Assembly (NCBI RefSeq): GCF_020889705.1
Contig: NZ_JACMYP010000063.1
Coordinates: 1 to 35,308 of the forward strand
Reading direction: 5' to 3'
Length of the DNA stretch: 35,308 bases
DNA from: Bradyrhizobium altum
GTDB taxonomy: Bacteria > Pseudomonadota > Alphaproteobacteria > Rhizobiales > Xanthobacteraceae
Positions within the stretch are counted from its first letter, which is position 1. The number at the start of each line of letters is the position of its first letter. This document shows, piece by piece, positions 8,608-15,973 of this stretch. The position numbers and the translations under genes were made by a program. Below the pieces are notes generated by a model. It did no database searches. It had not been told where the DNA came from and saw only the letters and a program-made list of their open reading frames with translations.

Positions 8608-9591
8608 ATGACGCGATCAGTGGACGAGCTGAGGCGTGAGTCCGAGCGCAGCCGTGCCGACCTCGCCGCCACGGTCGATCGGTTGAGGGAGCGGATATCG
8701 GATACCGCCGAAGACATCCGCCACAAGGTTTCGCCGCGACACATCAAATCGGAAGTCTCCGATTTCATCAGCAACAAGACCCAGAGTTGGGTCGAGGCGC
8801 TGAAGCAACAAGCCATGGACAATCCGATGCAGGCGGTCGCCGCGAGCACTGCGGTCGCCGTCCCCCTGCTGCGTCTGGCGCGCGGCTTTCCCCTGCCTCT
8901 CCTGATGATAGGCGCGGGCCTTGCGCTGACCTCGAAGACGGTGCGCGACCGGGCCGCGGAAGCGGCCTCGCCGGTGATTGAGAAGGCGGGTGGAATGTTG
9001 GATCAGGCCATCGAGCGCGCCCAAGCGCTACGCGGCAACGTCAAGGACGGACTCGCTTCGGCTCAGAGCCGCGCTAGTGGCATGGCCGATGAAGCGCAAG
9101 ACGCTGCCGCCAGCATGACGGACGATCTCCGGAGCCGAGCGGCGCAGGCCACCGGCACGGTCGGCGACAAGCTCAGAAACGGCATGGATGCCGTCAGGGA
9201 TACGGCAGACGCGGCCAAGGACGCGGCGGCGACCGCGCCTGTAAAGGCCCCTCAGGTAATCGGCGACAACGCAGCCCTGATCGGCGGCCTCGGGGTGGCG
9301 ATCGGCGCCATCCTTGCCGCGGCCCTTCCCGATACCAGAGTTGAAGCGAAGACGATGGGCCAGGCGAGCGACAGCGTGAAACGGGCCGCGGGCGAGGCTG
9401 CGCAATCCGGATTGGAGGCAGCCAAGGATGCGGCGATGTCAGCGGCCGACGCGATGGCGAGAAGTGTCGGCGAGACCGATCTCGGTGGGCATGCGAGCCG
9501 GATGACGGAAAGCGTGGCCACCAGGCTCAAGGAGTCCGCCGACGACCTTGTCAGAGCAGCCTTCAGTCCTTCCCCGAACCCGAACTCTTGA
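8608..9591 (+). CDS. DUF3618 domain membrane-associated protein
   Basis: A 327-residue protein. The first 40 residues (SVDELRRESERSRADLAATVDRLRERI) match DUF3618, a short coiled-coil domain found in actinobacterial and rhizobial envelope proteins. A hydrophobic stretch follows at about 75-110 (MQAVAASTAVAVPLLRLARGFPLPLLMIGAGLAL, interrupted here for length). Residues 120-230 are long Ala/Asp/Lys-rich amphipathic helices resembling LEA-type repeats, then comes a second hydrophobic patch (ALIGGLGVAIGAILAAALP, about 235-253) and a final helical region. AAGAGGG precedes ATG 8608. It is the first gene of five closely packed genes. A role at the envelope under stress is inferred from the promoter and neighbours. 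Confidence 0.78.
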   Translation: MTRSVDELRRESERSRADLAATVDRLRERISDTAEDIRHKVSPRHIKSEVSDFISNKTQSWVEALKQQAMDNPMQAVAASTAVAVPLLRLARGFPLPLLMIGAGLALTSKTVRDRAAEAASPVIEKAGGMLDQAIERAQALRGNVKDGLASAQSRASGMADEAQDAAASMTDDLRSRAAQATGTVGDKLRNGMDAVRDTADAAKDAAATAPVKAPQVIGDNAALIGGLGVAIGAILAAALPDTRVEAKTMGQASDSVKRAAGEAAQSGLEAAKDAAMSAADAMARSVGETDLGGHASRMTESVATRLKESADDLVRAAFSPSPNPNS

Positions 9592-9602
9592 AAGACGCTA
9601 TC

Positions 9603-10178
9603 ATGAGCGATTTGGACCTGACCAAAGAGACGAATTTCACGCAAAACCAGAATACCGGCTCGCCGCATAGCCTAAAGGATCAGATGGCGGATGCCGCCAG
9701 CGAGATGAAGCAGCGCGCCGGCGACGCTCTGCGCGCCTCGACCGATGTGGCGCGGGACAAGTTCAAGGAAGCGGCCGACGCCGCCAAGAATGTGGCCTCC
9801 GGGACGGTGGACCAGATCGAGGACCATGCCCGCGATAAGCGGCGGTCCGGGGCGGACTTCATCGAGCGCCTTCCAGATAACATTCGCGAAGCGGCCCGCG
9901 CCTTCGAGAGCAATGCGCCGTTCGCCGCGCGCGGCATCAATTCCGCCGCCGAATATGTCGACGAGGCCGCCGGGAAAATCCGCGACGGAAGTTTCCGCGA
10001 TCTCGTCGACGGCGCCGCCGATTTCGCGAAGCGTCAGCCGGTTGCGTTTCTTGGGATCTCAGTGCTTGCGGGCTTTGCGGCGGTCCGCTTCCTCAGGGCC
10101 TCCGGCGGGCAGTCTTCATCGGCTACACGACCAAGCAATGAGCAATCGTCGTTCTCACAACGAAGCAACGTGTCATGA
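9603..10178 (+). CDS. hypothetical helical protein with C-terminal hydrophobic segment
   Basis: A 191-residue protein rich in Ala, Asp, Lys and Arg: long amphipathic helices (DAASEMKQRAGDALRAS, KFKEAADAAKNVASG), then one hydrophobic segment near residues 150-168 (VAFLGISVLAGFAAVRFL) and a Ser-rich tail. The helical repeats resemble those of the preceding gene, suggesting common origin. ATG 9603 lies 11 bases after the previous stop. The stop overlaps the next start (ATGA), so translation is coupled. I do not recognise a named domain. Confidence 0.75.
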   Translation: MSDLDLTKETNFTQNQNTGSPHSLKDQMADAASEMKQRAGDALRASTDVARDKFKEAADAAKNVASGTVDQIEDHARDKRRSGADFIERLPDNIREAARAFESNAPFAARGINSAAEYVDEAAGKIRDGSFRDLVDGAADFAKRQPVAFLGISVLAGFAAVRFLRASGGQSSSATRPSNEQSSFSQRSNVS

Positions 10179-10591
10179 GCATCCAGAACGATATCAGAAC
10201 CAGCCAGAACGACCTCCGAACCATCTCCACGCTGCTGGGTGACGCGCTGTCGCAGTTCGCTAAGCTCTTCCAGAACGAGGTGGACCTCGCGAAGGCTGAG
10301 TTCGGCGAGAAAGTTCAGACGGTTGGCGTCGCCTTAAGCTTCGTTGCCGGCGGAGCTGTTCTGGTGATCCCCACCCTCGTCATGGCGCTGTTCGCGTTGT
10401 CGGCGGCGCTTATCGCTGCTGGATGGTCGCAGCCGATCGCCGATTTGACGTCGGCGATCGTGGCCGCGGTGATTGCCGGCGTGCTGTTCGCGATCGGCAT
10501 CAAGCGGCTCAATATCCGCAATCTAACGCCACATGAAACGATCCGGCAGCTCGAAAAGGACAAGGACACCGTGAAGGGAATAGTAAGATGA
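10175..10591 (+). CDS. holin-like integral membrane protein (DUF1469/PF07332 type)
   Basis: A 138-residue protein: an N-terminal amphipathic helix (TISTLLGDALSQFAKLFQNEVDLAKAEFGEK) followed by two membrane segments (about 50-82 and 90-112) and a charged C-terminus. This is the layout of the 'phage holin superfamily III' proteins, which in bacterial chromosomes are usually not phage genes but membrane partners of stress proteins. The helix phrase FQNEVDLAKAE is typical. It overlaps both neighbours by 4 bases (ATGA on each side), so it is part of the operon. Confidence 0.8.
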   Translation: MSIQNDIRTSQNDLRTISTLLGDALSQFAKLFQNEVDLAKAEFGEKVQTVGVALSFVAGGAVLVIPTLVMALFALSAALIAAGWSQPIADLTSAIVAAVIAGVLFAIGIKRLNIRNLTPHETIRQLEKDKDTVKGIVR

Positions 10592-11304
10592 GCAACACGC
10601 AGGCCGGATTTTTCGACAGTCTGGCGTCGGCGATTCGCGAAAATCCCCTCGCCGCGTCCCTTATCGGAGGCGGCGCGTTGTGGCTGTTGGCAGGCGACGA
10701 AAGGCTCAAGAGCGTGGCGCGTTCGGCGACTGCCGTTGCTTCTCCGATCGTCGATGTCGGCGCGCCCAATAATCGCGCGGCCGCGTCCGGAATCCGACGG
10801 ACTGCCCCGCCGACCGCGCCCGAAATGGATCACGACGAATCGGAAGGTTTCGGTGAAACCGTGCGCGCTGCCGGCAGCGCAGCTTCCGACGCCATGTCAG
10901 GAGCGGCGGACAAGATCAAAGGCCGGTTCGACGAAGGCGTTGCTTATGCGCGGGAGAACCTCGGCGAGCCCGGAAAGGAGGCCTTAACGAAAGCTCGATC
11001 ATCGCTCGCGGACATGCTTGACCGGCAACCGCTTCTTCTCGGGGCCGTTGGCTTAGCCATCGGGGCGGCAATCGCGAGTGCTTTCCGGGCGTCCGGCCTG
11101 GAGAACGCATGGGTTGGCGAACTCAGCGACAGTGTCAAAACCGATTTGAACACGCGCGCGAGCGCGGTATCGCAAAGCCTGCGCGAAGCCTCCGATACGC
11201 TGAAGGCCGAACTCAGCGACATCGGCGCTGAAGCCGTCGACCGAGTGAAGCAGGCTGGCATGGATGCCGCGGAAGCGGCAGGGGAAAAGGCGAACTCGCC
11301 TTAA
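10588..11304 (+). CDS. hypothetical membrane-anchored helical protein
   Basis: A 238-residue protein. Residues 1-35 include a hydrophobic helix (NPLAASLIGGGALWLLAG). A Pro/Ala-rich linker follows (about 50-80), then amphipathic helices with Ala/Asp repeats, a second hydrophobic helix (PLLLGAVGLAIGAAIASAF, about 148-166), and a long charged helix to the end. It has the same build as the 8608 and 9603 products, so three proteins of the operon appear to be diverged versions of one pattern. Start and stop are coupled to neighbours by short overlaps or gaps. Confidence 0.75.
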   Translation: MSNTQAGFFDSLASAIRENPLAASLIGGGALWLLAGDERLKSVARSATAVASPIVDVGAPNNRAAASGIRRTAPPTAPEMDHDESEGFGETVRAAGSAASDAMSGAADKIKGRFDEGVAYARENLGEPGKEALTKARSSLADMLDRQPLLLGAVGLAIGAAIASAFRASGLENAWVGELSDSVKTDLNTRASAVSQSLREASDTLKAELSDIGAEAVDRVKQAGMDAAEAAGEKANSP

Positions 11305-11330
11305 CGATCTGGACGAACCGGAGAAGCTGC

Positions 11331-12245
11331 ATGTGGTGGACGGTCGCGAAAGAGGCGGCGACCAATTGGTCGAGCCACAAGGATGCTCGGCAGGGCGCAG
11401 CCCTCGCATACTACTCGGTGTTCTCCTTGGGTCCTATCATCGTGATCGCTATCGCGATCGCAGGGCTGTTCTTCGGCCACGACGCCGTCACCTCGCAGGT
11501 CACCGCCTCCCTGAAGGACATGCTCGGAGACACCGGAGCCAAGGCAATCGAAGCGATGCTGGCGGGAGCCAGCCGCCCCGCCGAGGGCATTCTGGCGACG
11601 ATCCTCGGCATCGGGGCGCTGCTGTTCGCGGCAATCGGAGTCGTCGTGCAGTTGAAGGATGCGCTCAATGTCGTCTGGGAGGTCGAGGGATCGGAAGAGA
11701 GCGGCATCTGGCATTTCGCCCAAAACTACGTGCTGTCGTTCGCCGCTGTCCTGGCCCTCGGCTTTCTGCTTCTCGTCTCGCTTCTGGTAACCACGGCCCT
11801 CGCCGCGGCCGGCAAGTTCGCGGCTCCGTACATGCCGGAGGCCGTGCTGCACATCGTCAGCATACTGGTGTCGTTCGCCGTGGTGACGGTGCTCTTCGCG
11901 ATGATGTTCAAGTGGCTGCCGGACGTCTCGGTCGGCTGGCGGGACGTCTGGCTGGGGGCGCTCCTGACGGCTTTGTTCTTCGAAATCGGAAAGGCCGCGA
12001 TCGGCTTCTATATCGGCAAGCAAGGTCTGGAATCGACCTACGGCGCGGCGGCCTCGATCGTCGTCGTGCTGATTTGGGTCTATTACACCTCGCAGATCAT
12101 CCTAATGGGCGCCGAAATCACCCACGCCTTTGCGGAGCACCGACGCTCGATCAAGGAACAAGTCTCGCGCGACGGACGCGGGAAAACCCGCCCTCCCTCG
12201 CAACCGGGCGTATCGTCAGGAAGGCGCGCGACCGGGGCGCTTTAG
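11331..12245 (+). CDS. YihY/BrkB family inner membrane protein
   Basis: A 304-residue protein of the YihY/virulence factor BrkB family (once misnamed ribonuclease BN). The family signature GAALAYYSVFSLGPIIVIAIAI is at residues 23-44, followed by about five more helices, the conserved WEVEGSEESGIW loop and YGAAASIVVVLIWVYYTSQIILMGAE. The tail is basic (about 265-304). YihY proteins are integral membrane proteins of unsettled function. It starts 26 bases after the previous gene and closes the operon. The alternative frame over the same bases lacks the motifs. Confidence 0.9.
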   Translation: MWWTVAKEAATNWSSHKDARQGAALAYYSVFSLGPIIVIAIAIAGLFFGHDAVTSQVTASLKDMLGDTGAKAIEAMLAGASRPAEGILATILGIGALLFAAIGVVVQLKDALNVVWEVEGSEESGIWHFAQNYVLSFAAVLALGFLLLVSLLVTTALAAAGKFAAPYMPEAVLHIVSILVSFAVVTVLFAMMFKWLPDVSVGWRDVWLGALLTALFFEIGKAAIGFYIGKQGLESTYGAAASIVVVLIWVYYTSQIILMGAEITHAFAEHRRSIKEQVSRDGRGKTRPPSQPGVSSGRRATGAL

Positions 12246-12455
12246 AAGCCCTCGACACGTCCCAGCCGTCAGCAGCAGAGGCAACGAGTCAGGCCGACCA
12301 CGTCGTGCTTCGTCCCTCAGGCGCTCGGCCACCTCCTCGGCAACCGCAGGATCCTCGGCGTTTGCAATGGGCCTGCCAGCTTGCTTCTTGATTTTCCGGC
12401 TTTCGGCATTCACCGGAAAATCCTCGGGTCTAAGAGGTTTCTTGGAAGCTGCCAT
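12216..12455 (-). CDS. small conserved hydrophilic protein, C-terminus frameshifted
   Basis: ATG 12455 opens ASKKPLRPEDFPVNAESRKI, then PIANAEDPAVAEEVAERLRDEARR. This is a short, charged rhizobial protein that normally ends in a WSA-like tail. Here the expected end (TGGTCGGCCTGA on the minus strand, stop at 12289-12291) is present but one frame off, so the reading frame runs on for 25 unrelated residues. A second, differently frameshifted copy is at 20434-20615. The function is unknown. The last 30 bases of the running frame overlap the 3' end of the YihY gene. Confidence 0.6.
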   Translation of the reverse strand: MAASKKPLRPEDFPVNAESRKIKKQAGRPIANAEDPAVAEEVAERLRDEARRGRPDSLPLLLTAGTCRGLLKRPGRAPS

Positions 12456-12925
12456 CCCATTCCCTACGTCTGTTCCAGAACTCGGTCGGCCTCTGATTTC
12501 TAGCCCAAAGGATTTCCGGGTTTCATTACCAGTCAAATGAGTTCTCGATGTGGAGAGTCCGGCAACCGCACCTAGGAGCGGAAGCTGAACCACACCAGAC
12601 CTCGCCTAAAGTTGGTTTGGAGAGCCCTGACGAGTTCGGGAGCGACAGCCGATCGACCATGCTCAGGACTCGCGGAGCCCTCCTCAGAAAATCGCGTCGC
12701 ATCAGGCGGTTGATTCTCGACCTCACTCTCCAACCCATCGAGGCAGTAAGGAACGGAGCCCTCGTCTTCCCGTTGCTGGAGCGATCGCGCGACAAGATGC
12801 TCCGTCAATGCCTGCTGGCCGGTGGCTTGAGGACGCCAACGCAACCTACAAAGCACCCGTGCCGCCGTTGCGCCGTCTAGGCTGGTCCGGCATGCGCTAC
12901 GGGCCCTTGAGGGCGCCCGCGTTGG
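12456..12925. other. non-coding stretch with an orphan EcfG consensus
   Basis: I see no credible gene. The notable element is an exact GGAAC-N16-CGTT match on the plus strand (GGAAC 12750-12754, CGTT 12771-12774). The only frames behind it are very short (for example 12797-12880), so it is either fortuitous, a distal promoter for the 12985 gene, or the promoter of an unrecognised RNA. Confidence 0.35.
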
Positions 12926-12951
12926 GGAACTTGTCGATACCTGTCCCGGTT
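12926..12951 (+). promoter_or_regulatory. EcfG-like promoter
   Basis: GGAAC (12926-12930), a 17-base spacer, then GGTT (12948-12951), 33 bases before the ATG of the small exported protein at 12985. Confidence 0.5.
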
Positions 12952-12984
12952 AGCTCGACACAATCAAAAGTTCAGGAGGAAGCC

Positions 12985-13263
12985 ATGTTGAGGATCGCCG
13001 CGGCGCTGGCGCTGCTCGTTGCGTCACCTGCACTCGCTGAAGACAAGGCTATCGATCCTTCCGCGCTCGCAGACTGCCGGCCGATCGGCCAGTCAGCCAA
13101 GGGCGAGTTGATCTATGGAATGGACTGCGCGGCCCTCAAGCCGGGAAACCGCGTCGAAGTGTTGCCAAACATGCCACCGACCAACATGAAAGACACCGTG
13201 ATCCCCAAGGCCGGCGGAGTGCAAACGCCCGCGACAACTCCGACCACCGGCGAGAACAAGTAG
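12985..13263 (+). CDS. small exported protein, two-cysteine
   Basis: A 92-residue protein with a short signal peptide (LRIAAALALLVASPALAE, cut near residue 19) and a small mature domain containing two cysteines (LADCRPI, GMDCAAL), probably forming a disulfide in the periplasm, then a Thr/Pro-rich tail. AGGAGGA at 12974-12980 fixes the start. Conserved rhizobial proteins of this shape have no assigned role that I know. The next gene follows after 18 bases, so they may be cotranscribed. Confidence 0.75.
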   Translation: MLRIAAALALLVASPALAEDKAIDPSALADCRPIGQSAKGELIYGMDCAALKPGNRVEVLPNMPPTNMKDTVIPKAGGVQTPATTPTTGENK

Positions 13264-13281
13264 CATTTGCAGGTTCGCTCC

Positions 13282-13644
13282 ATGCCACGGTGGAAGGCGG
13301 CTCTCGTGATTGCTTTGGTTGCCACTCTGCTCGCGCCGCTGGCGACCGGCACGTGGCGTATGCACGGCACCTACTGGAAACCTTTATCCAGCGAAGATCG
13401 AACCAAGATCGCGGAGCTAATTGCCACTGACGACTGCAGAACCCTCCGACCGATGGGAAATGCTCTGGGCACGTGCGAGATCCTTCGCACCGAACTAGAT
13501 AACAACGGCAGCTGGACGCCGGGTGACACCTGGCAATCGTACTTAACCCGGAACTTGACGCTGATGGTGGTCACCTTCGGTTTTGCGTTCAGCATTGCCT
13601 ATGCGGCCTCTCGCGCGATCAGGTCTCTGCACGGTTTCGCGTGA
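13282..13644 (+). CDS. hypothetical inner membrane protein
   Basis: A 120-residue protein with a hydrophobic N-terminal helix (AALVIALVATLLAPLA, about 5-20), a periplasmic loop with two cysteines (TDDCRTL, GTCEIL), and a C-terminal helix (NLTLMVVTFGFAFSIAYAAS, about 93-112). ATG 13282 is preferred to TTG 13267, because the extra five residues precede the hydrophobic helix without adding a ribosome site. No family recognised. Confidence 0.6.
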   Translation: MPRWKAALVIALVATLLAPLATGTWRMHGTYWKPLSSEDRTKIAELIATDDCRTLRPMGNALGTCEILRTELDNNGSWTPGDTWQSYLTRNLTLMVVTFGFAFSIAYAASRAIRSLHGFA

Positions 13645-13709
13645 CGCTGACCAACCCAGTGCTCCGACACCAAAGTTTGGGCTTCGAATACCGCGCGATA
13701 AAAGAGAAA

Positions 13710-13733
13710 AAGCTCACGAGGAAGTCTGAGCTT
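13710..13733 (-). terminator. rho-independent terminator (minus strand)
   Basis: The stem AAGCTCA/TGAGCTT (7 bp, 10-base loop) is followed on the minus strand by TTTTCTCTTTTAT. The last stem base coincides with the last base of the stop codon of the 13733-13894 frame. The clear T-tract on one side only fixes the direction. Confidence 0.65.
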
Positions 13734-13894
13734 CACTTTCGCTCCAGGCGGTGTTTGGCCAGAAGCTCCCCAGTGACGAAGCGAAATCGCACGGGATTCG
13801 CGTCCGCCGCCGCCCCGAAGGCGCAGGCCGAGAGGACATGGCGAAAGATGGTCGTAGCCGCCGACACACTCATATTTCGGGAATAGAGCGTCAT
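13733..13894 (-). CDS. small protein supported by promoter and terminator
   Basis: A frame of 53 residues (MTLYSRNMSVSAATTIFRHV, ending RFRFVTGELLAKHRLERK). Its stop abuts a T-tailed hairpin, which is the best evidence that it is real. On the minus strand TTGACA (13910 down to 13905), 17 bases, then CTCTAT fits a housekeeping promoter overlapping the first codons. If used, translation would begin at the second methionine (NMSVSAATT, 46 residues). There is no good ribosome site for either start. Family unknown. Confidence 0.45.
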   Translation of the reverse strand: MTLYSRNMSVSAATTIFRHVLSACAFGAAADANPVRFRFVTGELLAKHRLERK

Positions 13895-14035
13895 GATTTT
13901 AAGGATGTCAACGCGCAGCCCTCGGGAGAATCGCGCGCTGCCGCTTGCCGAAACCCTATCCCCGCTTGGGGGAGACGTCGCGCAATAGCATTGAGCGTCG
14001 CCGCGCGGATCGCGCTGCATGAGAGACTTCGCTGG

Positions 14036-15358
14036 CTACTGCGCCGACTTCTCCGAACTGATGCGCCACACCGCGTTGCCGGTATCGTCGGCGACCAGCA
14101 GTGCGCCTGTGCGGTCAAGCCCTACTCCCACGGGCCGCCCTCGCACCGTTCCGTGGTCGTCGCCCAGAAATCCGGTAACGACCGGGACGGGTTTGCCTTC
14201 AGGTCGGCCGTTCACCAACGGCACAAAAATGACCTGATAGCCGTTGACCGGGCTACGGTCCCAGCTGCCGTGCTCACCGACAAAGATGCCGTTGCTGAAT
14301 TCGGGGGAGAGCTTCTCGCCTTGGCTGAACGCAAGGCCAAGCGCTGCCACATGCGAACTCAGGCCGTAGTCGGGCTTGACCGCTTTGGCCACCATGTCGG
14401 GCCTCTGCGGATGGACTCTTACATCAACGTGCTCGCCCCAGTAGCTGTAAGGCCAGCCATAGAAGGCGCCCTCCTGCACCATGGTAAGGTAGTCCGGGAC
14501 CAGGTCGGGACCAATCTCGTCCCGCTCGTTCACGACGGCGAACAGCCGGCCCGTCTCCGGATCGATTGCAAGATTGGTTGGGTTACGCGTGCCCGAGGCA
14601 TAAATGCGCTTGGCACCCGTCAGGCGGTCGACCTCGTAGATCGCCGCCCGGCCTTCTTCGACGTCGAGGCCGTTTTCGGTAATGTTGCTGTTGGATCCGA
14701 CGCCGACATAGAGCTTGGATCCATCCGCGCTGGCGACCATCGATTTGGTCCAGTGGTGGTCTATCGGTCCCGCCGGAAGGTCAGCAAGCTTAATACCTGG
14801 CTCCTTGATCTGAGTCTGCCCCAGGGAGTATTTGAACGCCATGATCGCGTCCGTGTTGGCGACGTAGAGGGTGCCGTCCACGTAAGTCACGCCGTAAGGT
14901 GAGTGAAGGTGGTCGACGAGGATCGTTTGCTCCTCCGGCTTTCCGTCGCCGTCGGCATCGCGAAGCAGGGTGATGCGATTGCCGCCCTTGCCGGCAGTCC
15001 CGGCTCTTGCCTTCACTTTGCCTGTGATGAAGTCCTTGGGCCGGAAAGGTGTGGTGCCGGGACTGTTACCTTCGACGACGAGGATATCACCGTTCGGCAG
15101 AGGATAGACGATGCGGGGATGCAACAGCCCTGTTGCCATCGCCTGAATTTTCAATCCACCGGTGACGGTCGGCGTCTCCCCAGGTTTCCAGCCCACCTCC
15201 TGGGGAACGCTCATGGGCGGCAACAGGTAGTTTTGAGGCTCAGGGAGATAGGGATCTGCCCCGTATTGCCGCATGGGATCTCCGCCCTGATCGCCGCAGG
15301 CGGTCAGCGCGACCAAGGCGCAAAGGGCCGGCAAGGCTCCGAGCAATGAATGAGTCAC
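14036..15358 (-). CDS. sorbosone dehydrogenase-like lipoprotein (PQQ-type beta-propeller)
   Basis: A 440-residue protein. A lipobox (LVALTAC-G, Cys21) after a hydrophobic start marks a lipoprotein. The rest is a six-bladed beta-propeller of the glucose/sorbosone dehydrogenase family, which oxidises sugars or aldoses with PQQ in the periplasm. Recognisable parts: GLLHPRIVYPLPNGDILVVEG near residue 90, NRITLLRDADGDGKPE, HSPYGVTYVDGTLYVANTDAIM, the DHHWTKSMVAS blade, ASGTRNPTNLAIDPETG, VGEHGSWDRSPVNGYQVIFVPL, and DRTGALLVADDTGNAVWRIS at the end. The GTG start at 15358 overlaps the upstream stop (GTGA), so it is translationally coupled to the four-helix membrane protein. The substrate is unknown. 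Confidence 0.86.
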   Translation of the reverse strand: MTHSLLGALPALCALVALTACGDQGGDPMRQYGADPYLPEPQNYLLPPMSVPQEVGWKPGETPTVTGGLKIQAMATGLLHPRIVYPLPNGDILVVEGNSPGTTPFRPKDFITGKVKARAGTAGKGGNRITLLRDADGDGKPEEQTILVDHLHSPYGVTYVDGTLYVANTDAIMAFKYSLGQTQIKEPGIKLADLPAGPIDHHWTKSMVASADGSKLYVGVGSNSNITENGLDVEEGRAAIYEVDRLTGAKRIYASGTRNPTNLAIDPETGRLFAVVNERDEIGPDLVPDYLTMVQEGAFYGWPYSYWGEHVDVRVHPQRPDMVAKAVKPDYGLSSHVAALGLAFSQGEKLSPEFSNGIFVGEHGSWDRSPVNGYQVIFVPLVNGRPEGKPVPVVTGFLGDDHGTVRGRPVGVGLDRTGALLVADDTGNAVWRISSEKSAQ

Positions 15359-15792
15359 GGTCTGTCTCCGGTCGCGAAGATACGAACCGCGGTCACCGTC
15401 CAACCGCGGACGGCGGCCATAAGCAGCAGAATCGTCACGATCACGGAGAGCGAGATCCCCTGCGGCACGACCGAGGTCCAGGCGTCGCGGCTATGGACGA
15501 AAACGTTCAGAAGAGAGAGAAGAGCGGCCGCCGCGACGAGTAAGAAGGAGATCCAATTGATGCGTCCCGCACGGCCCGTCAGTAAATCGATGATCAGGGC
15601 GATCGTGGCGATGAGAGCCGGAACGAGGCCAGCCGTAATCAGCCACGCTGACGAGTTGGCCCACTGCCAATTCGATGTGTCCCAGTACATGATGTCGGTG
15701 GCCAGCCCGGCGATCAGCAGGGTTGCCCCGGCGCCGATGAAGTTTGGGTGCAGCAGTGATCTCGGACGGGCTTCGGGCGCCGGTCTTGCCAT
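15355..15792 (-). CDS. four-helix membrane protein, DUF2231-like
   Basis: A 145-residue protein with four predicted membrane helices (about 18-37, 47-69, 80-96, 109-130). The N-terminal HPNFIGAGATLLIAGLATDIMYW resembles DUF2231, a family of heme- or partner-less four-helix membrane proteins. It overlaps the following propeller gene by 4 bases. A pair of membrane protein and periplasmic dehydrogenase suggests a small electron-transfer unit, which is inference. ATG 15792 starts the recognisable protein. Confidence 0.78.
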   Translation of the reverse strand: MARPAPEARPRSLLHPNFIGAGATLLIAGLATDIMYWDTSNWQWANSSAWLITAGLVPALIATIALIIDLLTGRAGRINWISFLLVAAAALLSLLNVFVHSRDAWTSVVPQGISLSVIVTILLLMAAVRGWTVTAVRIFATGDRP

Positions 15793-15892
15793 GTACCCTC
15801 CGAAAGGATTGACGGTTCGCGCCGAGCGACGTGCGGCCGCTCCTCGGAATAGGCGGTCGCCACGCGGCTGAAGACCGCGTGGCGAATCCCGT

Positions 15893-15961
15893 TCAGCGCA
15901 GAAGCATGATCAGGATGATAAGCGGGATCGGAATTCCGACGAGCCAAAGCAGAATGGGCAT
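15893..15961 (-). CDS. 22-residue hydrophobic membrane peptide
   Basis: ATG 15961 gives MPILLWLVGIPIPLIILIML plus two residues, a single membrane helix. A good ribosome site (GAGGAG, spacing about 9) precedes it. It lies 12 bases after the stop of the 287-residue membrane protein and upstream of the DUF2231-like gene on the same strand. Very short hydrophobic peptides with MPI..W..G.P starts recur in Proteobacteria, so I regard it as real. Confidence 0.6.
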   Translation of the reverse strand: MPILLWLVGIPIPLIILIMLLR

Positions 15962-15973
15962 GGTTGCATCTCC

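Noticed and set aside
10175..10591. Holin-like gene as a sign of a prophage
   Set aside because: It lies in a chromosomal stress operon with coupled neighbours. No lysin, tail, capsid or integrase gene is present.
11264..12391. 375-codon plus frame overlapping the YihY gene
   Set aside because: Out of frame with the YihY motifs, Arg/Gly-rich, no ribosome site.
13751..14902. Long plus-strand open frame of 383 codons
   Set aside because: It is the antisense shadow of the sorbosone-dehydrogenase-like gene. It has no domain and has atypical composition, and the minus strand carries clear family motifs.
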